The notes: generated by a model not told the origin, from the sequence alone. A stretch of DNA of 64,000 nt from Mariniplasma anaerobium (GCF_016865445.1 NZ_AP024412.1:1178001-1242000); one strand, 5' to 3'. Positions 36,706-47,243 are shown, counted from the stretch's first letter. Numbers and translations: made by a program.

Positions 36706-36799
36706 AAAAAAAGTCAGCATCATTATCTCTAATGACAACTGGCTACCATTTGACAGGCCCTTTAGTTTTGCGCCGCTAGATTTCCCTAGGTTTGCCTTT
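36706..36799 (-). ncRNA. Cyclic di-GMP-I riboswitch A (first of three in tandem)
   Basis: On the minus strand: AAAGGCAAACCTAGG, GAAA, TCTAG, CGGCGCAAAAC, TAAAGGGCCTG, TGGTAGCCAGTTGTC, with a terminator hairpin (AGCCAGT with GCTGACT, plus ATAATGA-type inner arms) at 36712-36744 and a run of seven T. It is the promoter-proximal aptamer, starting about 24 nt after the predicted transcription start. Confidence 0.88.
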
Positions 36800-36829
36800 A
36801 ACATCTGGATTTCTCCTATTTGTAGTTAC

Positions 36830-36858
36830 ATTCTAATACAAGTCAATACTTTTGTCAA
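36830..36858 (-). promoter_or_regulatory. Promoter of the riboswitch-controlled surface operon
   Basis: On the minus strand TTGACA (36858-36853) and TAGAAT (36835-36830) are separated by exactly 17 nt. Transcription would start near 36823 and run through riboswitches A, B and C. It lies just after the truncated giant gene; the remaining bases of this 484-nt stretch without a gene hold only the riboswitches and A/T-rich spacers. Confidence 0.8.
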
Positions 36859-36917
36859 CTATTTTATGCATTTTTATTAAACTTTTTTTTCTTTACGTAG
36901 TAAAGGGTTTTTAATTT

Positions 36918-39900
36918 TTATTCATTTTGGTCTAAAAAATCACTATAACCCCATTGGTTTTCTTCAATTTCATCACTAATAACGATTGTAATATAGTATC
37001 TTCTTGGCAAAATAGAGTCTTCTAAATAAAAACTTGAGCCATCTATTTGCGTTTCCTGTAATATAATTTGATAACTAAAACCTTTACCTAGATCAACAGT
37101 AATTTGATAAGTACCATGTGAAGTTGTTTGAAATTGTGTTTGCATATAAGTATCAGTCAATTCATCATATACTGAAAAAACACCCATCTTATAAAGTAGT
37201 GTTGCGTCATCACATGCTTCTTCACTTGAGCATATATCTATACCAACATAGATATTATCAATATCAATTGAACTTTGATTATCGATAGTTAAATCAAATC
37301 TAATATTATTTGTGACATCTTGAACTGCAACATAAAAATCAGTATAGTTTAGTGGATTATCTATATAATCTTCTGCATATACTCTATAATGAATAAAATT
37401 AAATGTATCAGCTGATGGTGAAAAGTCATCAGCTAAATCATCTGATTGATAACTTGGATCCATGTTATTTTCATCTACAACTCTTTTAATTTGTGCATAA
37501 TCACTAATGTAGAAAATTGGTTCATATAAAGAAAGATTTGTTTTTTGTACTTGCCCGATAATATAATATGCATCTTCAGAATCATATATATGGTAATTAA
37601 TACCAGTGGTAGGAAGTACATTGATAATTCTTTGACTAGGATCCATCATATATGTTTCATAAGCAAGTGGAGTTATATTTTGGATATCCATAATCGTGTT
37701 AAATCCTGAAAATATAGTATCAGATACAAATAGTATATCTTCTATTTTAGACTGGTCATTTCTTAATTTTTCTATGCTTATTTGATCAAATGTAGTATCC
37801 CAACTTAATACTTGACCCCAAAGAGATACTTCTTGTGTATAATGCATGTCAAAAGTATACTCACCTTTAGCAATATTTTCATTAAAGGCAATTTCATATC
37901 CTATCTCATCTTTATACTCAATAAAGTAATCAATTGATCTTATAGCTTCATCTCCAACATAAAGTGGTGTGAAACTACTGCTAAAACTAAATAAATCTGA
38001 TGATGTTATATATATATTAGATAAATCAAAAGCAACTCTTACAGTCGGTGCTTCGCTATATTTAATATCAACGCTAGTTATATCTTCTAATTCACCACCG
38101 TTTTTATAAACTTTAACCGGTGTCAAACTAACTTCTTTTTCAATTAATCGATGTGTAAATGTATATGTTGATAAATCTTCTGCTTCAATTGTGTATATAA
38201 TATCGTATTGATATCTTAAGTCAGTTAATCTTGAGATTTGTAAATCTATATCTAAGATTGTTGAAAAATAACTAATCTCTAAATCATCAAGATAAGCTGG
38301 AAGGTTTGATTCTATATCATTATAATAAACATTTGTAATCGAATCTAGATTACTAAAATCTACGCTAAAGGTTTCTTCTTTTTCCACATCATAATATAGG
38401 CCATAATCTATATATGAGATAACCATGTTTGTTTCAGGAATAGTTGTTTGGTTATTATAAGTTATGGAATTAACAACATTTAAACTACTTTCATCTTTAA
38501 TAAATTCTATATCATAAGTTTGTCCACTTAAAAGTGTTGTTCTTAATATATAGTGACCACTTTCAAAGTTTTCTAATGGTTCAAAAAGCATATCAAAAGA
38601 TCCAGTGCCCCATGTGCCATCTAGATTATTAAATGTGTTATCTGTCGATACATACCCGTAATCTAATCGATAATAAGAGCTTGTTACTTTAGTTAATGTA
38701 TCAAAATTGTAAACATCAATATGTTTTAACATATAGTATAAGTCTGAGCTATTTAATGTTTCATAAGTCACTTCAATGATGTTTTGACTTGTTCCATCTA
38801 AATCTAGATTCGCTATGATTTGTTCTACATTGTATACTGTATCAAGTGCATCTATATCATTAACTGTTAAGTTTAATATATCAGTAATACTTTCATCAGC
38901 TGTTCTAATAATTCTAATTTCATAGTCTTTATATGTTGATGGGTCTGATTGGTTATATGCACTGGAAAATACTCTTACAGAGCCATAATGGTCTTCTACA
39001 CTATCTATATAAGTTCCTTGGTAACTCATTAAATCATAGATTCCATAACTTCTTGGAATTGAGATTAACGATGTTTGTTCTTGACCTAAATAAGTTAAGC
39101 TTGCTTGTTCAGATATTTGATAAGTCGTCTCATCAAGACTTGCTTTAAAGTAAACCCCTGCATCATCAAATACTGAAACACCATTGATATTATCAGATTC
39201 AACATAAGTTACATTCTCTTGTGATGGTCCAGCATATCTATAAAGCGTAGGATAATTAGGCAAACTAAAGGTTTCATATGAAGCGTATCCTGGCGCCAAA
39301 GCTGCACTTGGAGTTACTTGGTAACCTGATGCTCTCCAGCCAATAGACCAGATTAAAAAGAACATCTCTATATTTGGATTATGCGTAAATATACTATCTA
39401 TGGCACCTAATGTATCATATGGAGCTGCTGAATAAGTATAGACAGGATTATTCCTGCTTGTTGAATCATAATTTACAAATGTTGAAGTTAAATCATATAT
39501 ACCAGTGCTATGATAGGGTCCGATTTCTATCATTTGATCGCCAGATTTTTTATGAGTTCCTACCCATGTATACGTAGCTTGTGAACCTACTAATAAGTCA
39601 AGAACTTTTCTTGCATTAGGTATACCAGCAGAGACTTCAACAAAACTATCTACATTTATTAAGGTTGAAGATTGATCTTGTAAAATGCTTGCGTTACTTG
39701 GTAAATAGTAAGTGATAAGATTTCTTTGTTCATCAATAATTGGATCTTTTAAAGTTAATCCATCTACAATTTCATTTCCATTAATATCAGTTTGACTGAT
39801 TTCTAAATCATAAATTGTAGTTGCTAAATCCATTTTTATTTGACGCATTTCTACATATAACTGATTACTAATAGTTTCTGTTGTGTCAGGATCTCCTAAA

Positions 39901-41339
39901 AAACTAGAATCTCCATCAGGAAAATCAGCAGAAAACTCATTTAAATTTTCTGTCTCAAAATTATCAGGAATAAATATACCATTGCCGATACCTTTACTAC
40001 TGGATAAAGCATAAAAACCTGGATATGAAGTCGTTATATTTGCTTCAAGTCTATCTAGCATCTCAGTTGATATTTTATCTCTTGGTATATATGAAATATA
40101 ATCAAGGATATATTGATCGGTTCCTTTATAAGCTGGTCTAATAGATCTAAATGCAAAATCTTCATAAAATATACCTGTATCATCTTCTGTTAAATCATAG
40201 TATGATATTTGTTTCCCTAGATTTTGTCCAATAAATCCACCTGCATAAAACACTGAAAATGGTGCTGCAGAATCATCATCAGGATTCGTTGTTGCCATAT
40301 ATTTTTGCATCTCTAAAATAGCTAGATTTGCTACTGTTGCATCTCCATCAAATACATCTTGCCAACTACTTGAAAGTGCAGGAGCACTTGAAAACATATC
40401 AATTTTTGCATCAAAATTAAGTAAATAACCAAAATATATACGATCTATTGGATACATTACATCACCAGCAAAAGCCCAAGTACTTGTATTCGTATGAATT
40501 TTGCCTACAATTGCTGCAAATGCTTTATTGTTACTTGTAGATGGAGCTTGTGTCATATCAATCGTAAAACTCGTATTATATGCGTCATATGCTAAGATTT
40601 CTCTAACATATCCGTAATTCATTGAATTAGCAATATAAACTTCATCATATCCAATAGTTCCAAATTTGTTTAAGTATATGAATCCTATCATTGCACTTGC
40701 TAAATGATTTGAATAAATATTACCAAAGTTTACATTATTAACAGATGATAACAAACCTATGGCTAATATACCCGAAGCTTTACTCTTTGTTTCATCAACA
40801 ATACTATAACTTGACTCATCGTTGTTATTATAGGCATAAACATCCCCATAATTTGCAGAAAACATAATTTTAGCAAATTGATGTGTACCTTCTTGGTTAA
40901 TATCAGCGCCTGATTCTAATCGATCATTTCTTAAAACAATCCCTGATGCATGTGCAAATCCTAAACTTGTATTTGAAACTACAACGACATCACCATTGTT
41001 TGCAGCATCTTTGATGCTAGCATATGCTCCAACCATTGCATATGCGATGCCTGCTGCTTCTATTTGGTCATTAAGTGTCTGAACATCATTAAAAATACTA
41101 ATATTACCTAAATTAATTGCATTCGTTAAAAGTCCATAATTAAACATGATGATACCTGATGCTTTAATGTTTCCATCAAAATTTCCAGATATTTGAATAT
41201 CCCCATCATTAAGCATCATATTCATTGATCCATTTATTTCATTTATTTCTATGGATTCATTATCTATATTATGTTGGTCATAATAATTAGTGTTTTCTTG
41301 TTTATAGGAAATAGCACTTATAAATAAATCATAACTCAC
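36918..41339 (-). pseudogene. 5'-truncated paralogue of the giant surface protein
   Basis: An open frame of about 1473 residues matching the C-terminal part of the 2469-residue protein: both have a EIS(D/Y)FSTI block, a THR(I/L)-E segment, and the ends YYITIVISDEIEENQWGYSD and NFVITISNARVADRDYGFTD. The N-terminus starts in the middle of the GLUG-like region (NLGNISIFND), with no signal peptide. The only start in frame, GTG 41339, has no ribosome-binding site; the frame runs on upstream to a TAA at about 41417, just after the terminator of the GGDEF-EAL gene. Most likely a remnant left by a deletion, or a silent copy for recombination. A functional gene with an unseen start is less likely. Confidence 0.7.
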
Positions 41340-41477
41340 ATCATTTAATTCACTTTTACTTACAGAAATATCTCCACCTTGATAGATATATTGTGCAAGT
41401 TGATCTTGGCTTAATTATGAAATACTTTCTATCTTCATTTATTAGTAAGGCAAATGATAGTTTTTCTGAATAAACGC

Positions 41478-41514
41478 AAAAAAAACATCCATAATTTTTG
41501 ATTATAGATGTTCT
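41478..41514 (-). terminator. Terminator of the GGDEF-EAL gene pair
   Basis: On the minus strand ACATCTATAAT and ATTATGGATGT form a stem with a short A-rich loop, followed by eight T. It separates the c-di-GMP genes from the truncated giant gene. The 139 nt between this and the truncated frame show no clear promoter. Confidence 0.8.
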
Positions 41515-41540
41515 AATTAATGACTTTATTTATTTAATTT

Positions 41541-42974
41541 TTATAATTGATTATTCCATGCATCTGTTCCAATATAGCCTCTTAGTGCTTCTGCTGATAA
41601 AGGTTTTGTAAAATAGAATCCTTGCATGATGTGAATATCATAATTTTTAGATTCTTCCATCATTTCTTTAGTTTCAATCATTTCACTAATGATTTCATAT
41701 TCATTCTTATGTGCAAAATCAATAAGTAGAGTCGCAAATTTCGCTTTCATATATGCTTCTGATTCTTTTAAGAACTCATTATCAAGTTTTATAATATCAA
41801 TATCCATTTTTTCAACTTTAGATAATGTTTGATAATCAAGACCAAATCCATCAATCGCAATTTTGAATCCCATTTCTTTAAATAGTTTTAGATTGTTGAA
41901 TATATTTTCTTGTTTTTCAAAAACTGCAAACTCGATGATTTCTAAAATAATATGTTCTGCATTCATTCTATACTTCTTTAAAATCTTTTGGAAATCACCT
42001 GGAAGTGATTGATTCATTAATTGTTTAGGACTTAAGTTCATTGAAAACTTAATATCTTTTTTAGGAAAAACTTGATTTAACTCTTGATATGTTTTAATTA
42101 ATGTTTCTAATCCCCATAAACCAATCCAATGTACATCTCCTGATTGTTCCATGATACCTAAGAACTTAAATGGAGAAAGTAGACCATGCTCTGGATGATT
42201 CCATCTAATAAGTGCTTCAACTCCATAAATATCTTTAGTTTTTGTATTAATCATTGGATGATAATATAATTGGAACTCTTTATGTTGGATGGCATGCTTA
42301 ATTTGATAATAATACTCAACATGCTCTCCACCTTGATCACTCATCTCTTCTGAATAAACTCTAATGTTATCTCCACCGCCTTTTTTAATGATATAAGTTG
42401 CGATTTGCATAGAGCTTAATAGATCTTTAAGATTACTACCATGAATAGGATAAAATGCAATGGCAATAGATGCAGTTGCGCTAATCATTGTATCGCCAAA
42501 TAGGCGAATAGGTTTAGCTAATGCTGCTTTTATTTTATTAGCCATATCGACTGCTTCTGTTCTATCAAAATCCATTGTCAAAAATATTAAGAATTCATCA
42601 TTTTGCATTCTTGAGATTTTTACACCTTTTGGTAAAACATTTTCAATATTCTTAATAATTTTTTCAATGATCTTTTCGCTTTCGCTTTTTCCAAATGCAT
42701 TGACAAAATCCGTGAATTTATCTAAATCAATATAAATTAAACTAAATTGTGTTTCTTTACTAGATCTAGCAATATATGATGCAATTACAGAATGAATTTC
42801 AGATCTTGTAAGCACACCTTCTATAGTTAAAGCTCTTTCTTCCATAATACGTTTGCGTTCTTTAAAAAATGAACGCGCTAAAAAGTAGATAAAAACAACT
42901 AAAACTGCAATGATAATGAGAAATAAGACGTAAGTTAATACTGGATCTATCTCATAAATTCTAAACATATTCAT
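41541..42974 (-). CDS. Degenerate GGDEF-EAL protein, possible c-di-GMP receptor
   Basis: A 477-residue protein with one N-terminal span (about 13-35), a GGDEF domain and an EAL domain. The cyclase motif reads RMQNDEF instead of RxGGDEF, so it should not make c-di-GMP. In the EAL part, VEALIRW, MNLSPKQL, LEIIE, IIKLD, SEMIET and MQGFYF are kept, but the DDFGTGYSS loop is DGFGLDYQT, losing one metal-binding Asp. Hydrolysis may be weak or absent, leaving a binding or scaffolding role. Its start overlaps the stop of the upstream EAL gene (ATGA), so both are made together. It lies next to the riboswitch-controlled locus. Confidence 0.88.
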   Translation of the reverse strand: MNMFRIYEIDPVLTYVLFLIIIAVLVVFIYFLARSFFKERKRIMEERALTIEGVLTRSEIHSVIASYIARSSKETQFSLIYIDLDKFTDFVNAFGKSESEKIIEKIIKNIENVLPKGVKISRMQNDEFLIFLTMDFDRTEAVDMANKIKAALAKPIRLFGDTMISATASIAIAFYPIHGSNLKDLLSSMQIATYIIKKGGGDNIRVYSEEMSDQGGEHVEYYYQIKHAIQHKEFQLYYHPMINTKTKDIYGVEALIRWNHPEHGLLSPFKFLGIMEQSGDVHWIGLWGLETLIKTYQELNQVFPKKDIKFSMNLSPKQLMNQSLPGDFQKILKKYRMNAEHIILEIIEFAVFEKQENIFNNLKLFKEMGFKIAIDGFGLDYQTLSKVEKMDIDIIKLDNEFLKESEAYMKAKFATLLIDFAHKNEYEIISEMIETKEMMEESKNYDIHIMQGFYFTKPLSAEALRGYIGTDAWNNQL

Positions 42975-45568
42975 CGTTTAGCCTCCCTTGTCTTTGTTTT
43001 TATAACATGAATCTTCTTGGTTTTATTTATATTATAGTCTTCTATAAGCTTAATTGCTACCTCTTTTGGAACCGGTGGACCAATTAAATATCCTTGGATA
43101 ACATTACAACCTGCTTTAAACACGATATTGTTTTGTCTTTCAGTTTCAACACCTTCAGCAATTACATCAAGATCAATATTTTTAGCTAAGTTTGAAATCA
43201 TCGTAACAATTGCTCTACTATGTGCATCAGTTTCAACATCATCGATAAACGCTTTATCAATTTTTATTGTATTAATAGGTAAGTCTCTTAAATATTGTAG
43301 AGATGAATACCCTGTCCCAAAGTCATCTAAGTGAATATTAAATCCATGTCGCTTGAAAATATTCAACTTATTAATAACCAATTCAAATGAATCAATCAAA
43401 AATGTTTCGGTAATTTCTAAGCTTATGCTACCAGGTTTTAAGTCATATTGCTCAAAAATAGAAATAACTTCGTTTACAAACCCTGCTTGTAGCATTTGTA
43501 CTGGGGAAACATTAATTGAAATATGAACATTATATGGTTCTAATTCTTTTGCAATCAAAAATGTTTCATGAAGTGCAATACGCCCAATATCAACAATCAT
43601 ATTATTATGTTCAGCCATTTGGATAAACTTAAGTGGTGATTCAGCAGAATATTTAGGGTTTGTCCAACGTATTAGTGCTTCAAAACCTATGATTCTTTCT
43701 TCGACATTACTATATTGTGCTTGAAGTGCCATTTGGAATTCTTGATTTGTAATCGCGTTAGCTAAGTCTAATTCCATTCTTTGCTCTCTAGATGCGACTA
43801 ATGATAACGATACATCATATAAGAAAGAAGGTTTTGTAGAGCTTTCTTTGGCATGGTTTAAGGCTAGTTTAGCATTTTCTAAACAAATCTCTGAAGTTAA
43901 GATTTCATATTTTTGAGATTCAATATTAAATATCCCTATTTTAACATCTACGTTCAAGAAATTTCGATCCATCGTAATTGGTTTATCTAATTTGTTTAAG
44001 AATAAATCAACCCATGTATTAATCCATTGATAAGATTCTAAGTTTGTAAATAGTATCGCAAATTGGTCAACTCTCAAATTATATAGCTTAGCTGGATAAT
44101 TCTCTAATGATTCTTTTGCTAATTCTGCTATAAATTGTAGGAATCTATCCCCACTTTCCTCACCTAATACTAAACTTATCTTAGAGAAAGCTACAATATC
44201 AAAAGTAACTATAACATTAAATTGTTCTAATATTTCTTGATCTTGGAAAACTTTATCAAGATCACTGATTAAAACATTTTGATTCGGAAGATTTGTTACT
44301 GGATTAAATAATGCTAATTTTTCAAACTCATCAAATTTACCTTCAATATGCGTGATATCATCACCTACAAGAATATAACCTCCTGTTGATCTAGTAACAA
44401 TAAATCTAATATATACTGCTTTATCCATAATTTCTAAAATCATTGTAAATGCTTTTTGTCTATGTAATCTTTCAACAACTGATGTTTCTTCAAATGATTC
44501 TTTAATTACAAAATCAGCAATATTACTATATGTATCTGTATCACCAAGCAATTGATTAAAAGCTCTATTATAAGATCTAATTTTACCTGACTTCTTCACT
44601 TTAATGATATATGGTTTTGCGTAATATAAAGATAATCTTGCGTTTTCTATATCATGTATCTTTTCTTCTAAGATCTTATATATAACAATTATCGTAATTG
44701 AAAACAAAACAAAAATAACTGCAAATAAAGCCCATAATGTTGTGGATAGATAAGTTAAAGAATTAATAACTGTAGTTTCTTCGTATATTTGAACTAAGTA
44801 ATAAGTTGCTGGTGTTAAATCACTAAACACAGGTACGAAAGATAAAATAGAATTTTGATCTAGAAAATTCAAACTAAAAATACCTGATTCATGATTAACA
44901 ACGACTTCTTTTATTGTATCTATATGATCTTCAGAATAACCCGCTTCTCTTAAATAGTTATAAAATAAAATTTCATCTGGATTGAGCGTTGAACTCACAT
45001 AGATTGTATTTTCTTCTCCCATAAAGACATATTCATTTTCTATTTTTTCAGCTGTTAAAAATGTAGCCATATAAGGTTCTAATTCAAACATAGCAACATA
45101 TTCATCAACTTTAAAAACACCATACATCGTCATGTCTTCTGTCCCAAATGCTCGTTTAAAATTGTAAAAACCTATTTGTTGATTGAAATTATATGTTGTG
45201 AAATTATCTGTAAAGTCATAAGTTTGATCATTTATTGTGACTTGTCTATTATCTATATCAATACTACCGAAATGACTATATGTTCCACCAAGTATAGTGA
45301 TCGTATCTGATCGATTATCTAATTCAACTAATGGATCTAGACTATCTTCTATAAAACCGGTAACAAGATTTTCAAAATTTGCATAATCATAAGTTAGTTG
45401 AAGTTCAATTTGTTTAGAAACAACTTCTCCGGATTCAGTTAACTGGTCTTCTGCTTGATTCATAATAAAATTTTGAGATATTTGAGTATATGCAAAAACA
45501 ACTACAACCATCAATATGATGTAGGAGATGACAAATGCTATTCCAAGTTTCCAAGTATATCTCTTCAT
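42971..45568 (-). CDS. Sensor c-di-GMP phosphodiesterase (degenerate GGDEF, intact EAL)
   Basis: An 865-residue membrane sensor. Two spans (about 9-28 and 270-297) enclose an extracellular domain of about 240 residues, then a PAS-like region, a GGDEF domain whose motif reads LRVDQF (inactive), and an EAL domain with all key motifs: GFEALIRW, INVSPVQM, LEITET, LDDFGTGYSSL, TIKIDKAF, IAEGVET and IQGYLIG. It should therefore hydrolyse c-di-GMP in response to an outside signal, with the dead GGDEF perhaps binding GTP. Co-transcribed with the degenerate partner downstream and divergent from a histidine kinase. Confidence 0.9.
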   Translation of the reverse strand: MKRYTWKLGIAFVISYIILMVVVVFAYTQISQNFIMNQAEDQLTESGEVVSKQIELQLTYDYANFENLVTGFIEDSLDPLVELDNRSDTITILGGTYSHFGSIDIDNRQVTINDQTYDFTDNFTTYNFNQQIGFYNFKRAFGTEDMTMYGVFKVDEYVAMFELEPYMATFLTAEKIENEYVFMGEENTIYVSSTLNPDEILFYNYLREAGYSEDHIDTIKEVVVNHESGIFSLNFLDQNSILSFVPVFSDLTPATYYLVQIYEETTVINSLTYLSTTLWALFAVIFVLFSITIIVIYKILEEKIHDIENARLSLYYAKPYIIKVKKSGKIRSYNRAFNQLLGDTDTYSNIADFVIKESFEETSVVERLHRQKAFTMILEIMDKAVYIRFIVTRSTGGYILVGDDITHIEGKFDEFEKLALFNPVTNLPNQNVLISDLDKVFQDQEILEQFNVIVTFDIVAFSKISLVLGEESGDRFLQFIAELAKESLENYPAKLYNLRVDQFAILFTNLESYQWINTWVDLFLNKLDKPITMDRNFLNVDVKIGIFNIESQKYEILTSEICLENAKLALNHAKESSTKPSFLYDVSLSLVASREQRMELDLANAITNQEFQMALQAQYSNVEERIIGFEALIRWTNPKYSAESPLKFIQMAEHNNMIVDIGRIALHETFLIAKELEPYNVHISINVSPVQMLQAGFVNEVISIFEQYDLKPGSISLEITETFLIDSFELVINKLNIFKRHGFNIHLDDFGTGYSSLQYLRDLPINTIKIDKAFIDDVETDAHSRAIVTMISNLAKNIDLDVIAEGVETERQNNIVFKAGCNVIQGYLIGPPVPKEVAIKLIEDYNINKTKKIHVIKTKTREAKR

Positions 45569-45729
45569 GTTTTTTAATACCTCTTATTAGTCTTTATTTT
45601 ATTATATATCAATTTAGGCCATTTGTAATCATAGATATCTCATTGTTTTAACAATAGTTTACCATTAAATGCTATAAATAATAAAGACATTTTATGCAGA
45701 TAACTTATCCAAGTCATATTTAACCGTGA

Positions 45730-45735
45730 TATAAT
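45730..45735 (+). promoter_or_regulatory. -10 box of the hybrid histidine kinase gene
   Basis: TATAAT includes the ATG at 45734, which would be the longest start of the next gene. It is better read as a promoter element; the real start at 45761 has its own AAAGGGAGG. The -35 region (TTATCC) is weak. The rest of the 192-nt divergent spacer shows nothing clear. Confidence 0.45.
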
Positions 45736-45760
45736 GTTTACAAAGGGAGGTTTTATAACT

Positions 45761-47215
45761 ATGAAATTTAACTCTAAAAAGACAAATCAGCAGCAAAAAT
45801 CTAAACATTTAAATAATATATGCATGTCTTTTTCGATGAATGAGCATGATAAACTAATTTTATCTGATGAATTAGCCTCATTTTTATCTATAAAATCTCC
45901 AACTGATTTAATAGTATTTAAAACCTTATTTTTGCCTTCTGAAGATTCAATTATAGATGATATATTTGTTTCACAAAAGAAAAGTTCTGTTTTAGTTGAA
46001 CTTTTAGAACATAAGATATGTAGACTTAGTTATGATCATTTAAAACAAATTGGTTATATGCTTTATCTACCTGAAATCACTAGTTTTAAAAAGGATTTAA
46101 GTATTTCAAAAGAGCTGTTAAAGAAACAAGAATCATTTTTATATCAAATGAGTCATGAATTAAAAACCCCTTTATCAGCTATATCTAGCTATCTTGATTT
46201 ACTTAGACAAAAGGATTTAGATAAAGACTCTATGACATATATAAATCAAATACAAAAAGCATATGATCAAGGGCTGTATCAAATGAATTCAATTCTTGAC
46301 TTATCAAAATTAAATTATCAGCATACAATATTAAAAGACGATCAAATTGTTTTAAAAACTATATTTGAAGATGTTTATCATATGTTTAAAGCTTCAATAG
46401 AAAATAAAGGGTTATTGTTTCATATAACTCATCATGATGACTTTTCATTTATAAGTGATCAAGCAATGATTAAACAAGTACTTACAAATTTAATATCAAA
46501 TTCAATTAAATTTACAGAACACGGATCTATTTCAATAGAAACATTTCTAGTTGAAAACAATAGTACCCATGAACTTAATATTTGTCTTTCCGATACAGGT
46601 ATTGGTATGACTGATGATGAGCAAAAACAAATTTTTTCTACATTTTCTCAGGCTAATGAAAGCATATCAAAACTCTATGGTGGCTCTGGTTTAGGATTAT
46701 CAATAAGTCAAAAATTAATATCCTTACTAAATGGCTCAATAAAAGTTGAAAGTCAATACAAAGTTGGAACAAGTTTTACAATTAATATTCCTATTATACT
46801 TCTTAAAAATACACCTTCTAAAGACATAATAGAGCAAGATTTTAAAAAACCAAAACCTGGATTATCCATTTTGATTGCTGAAGATAATGTCTTAAGTGCA
46901 GATGCAACACTTAATTTATTAAAACAAATAAATCTTAATGCACAAATCGCTAAAAATGGTAAAGAGGCTGTTCAGATGTTTTTAGAATATCCTTTTGACT
47001 TAATTTTAATGGATGTATCAATGCCACTTTTAAATGGCTTTGAAGCTAGTCTTAAAATCAGAGAAAAAGATTCACAGATTCCAATTATCGCAATGACTGC
47101 AAATACTTATCAGGATCATCATAAAAAATGTATGGATGCTAAAATGAATGATGTTTTATATAAACCTTTTAAATCGCAGGAACTCTATCACATCATCAAT
47201 AAATATACGAAATAA
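45761..47215 (+). CDS. Hybrid histidine kinase with C-terminal receiver
   Basis: A 484-residue soluble hybrid kinase: an N-terminal region without spans, the phospho-accepting His box FLYQMSHELKTPLSAISSYL (about 135), the ATP-binding N box (NLISNSIKFTEHG), G1 (DTGIGM) and G2 (GGSGLGLSIS), then a receiver domain with LIAEDN, the phospho-Asp in LILMDVSMPLLNG, MTAN and the Lys in YKPF. No output domain is present, so it must relay phosphate to an unseen partner. The start at 45761 follows AAAGGGAGG. It is divergent from the c-di-GMP phosphodiesterase, which suggests shared signalling, an inference only. Confidence 0.9.
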   Translation: MKFNSKKTNQQQKSKHLNNICMSFSMNEHDKLILSDELASFLSIKSPTDLIVFKTLFLPSEDSIIDDIFVSQKKSSVLVELLEHKICRLSYDHLKQIGYMLYLPEITSFKKDLSISKELLKKQESFLYQMSHELKTPLSAISSYLDLLRQKDLDKDSMTYINQIQKAYDQGLYQMNSILDLSKLNYQHTILKDDQIVLKTIFEDVYHMFKASIENKGLLFHITHHDDFSFISDQAMIKQVLTNLISNSIKFTEHGSISIETFLVENNSTHELNICLSDTGIGMTDDEQKQIFSTFSQANESISKLYGGSGLGLSISQKLISLLNGSIKVESQYKVGTSFTINIPIILLKNTPSKDIIEQDFKKPKPGLSILIAEDNVLSADATLNLLKQINLNAQIAKNGKEAVQMFLEYPFDLILMDVSMPLLNGFEASLKIREKDSQIPIIAMTANTYQDHHKKCMDAKMNDVLYKPFKSQELYHIINKYTK

Positions 47216-47243
47216 AAAAATCTCTATTGCTAGAGATTTTTTT
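47214..47243. terminator. Bidirectional terminator after the histidine kinase
   Basis: AAATCTCTA and TAGAGATTT pair around TTGC with A and T runs on both sides. The converging ogt gene ends inside it. Confidence 0.8.

Noticed and set aside
36458-36799. The three near-identical repeats could be a CRISPR array or insertion-sequence ends.
   Set aside because: The units are about 90 nt with conserved aptamer motifs, GNRA loops and T-tailed hairpins; spacing and content do not fit CRISPR repeats, and no transposase is near.
41340-41417. Recoded or alternative start that would restore a longer truncated giant protein.
   Set aside because: Upstream of the in-frame TAA lies a terminator and then the GGDEF-EAL gene, so no coding region remains to be joined in any frame.
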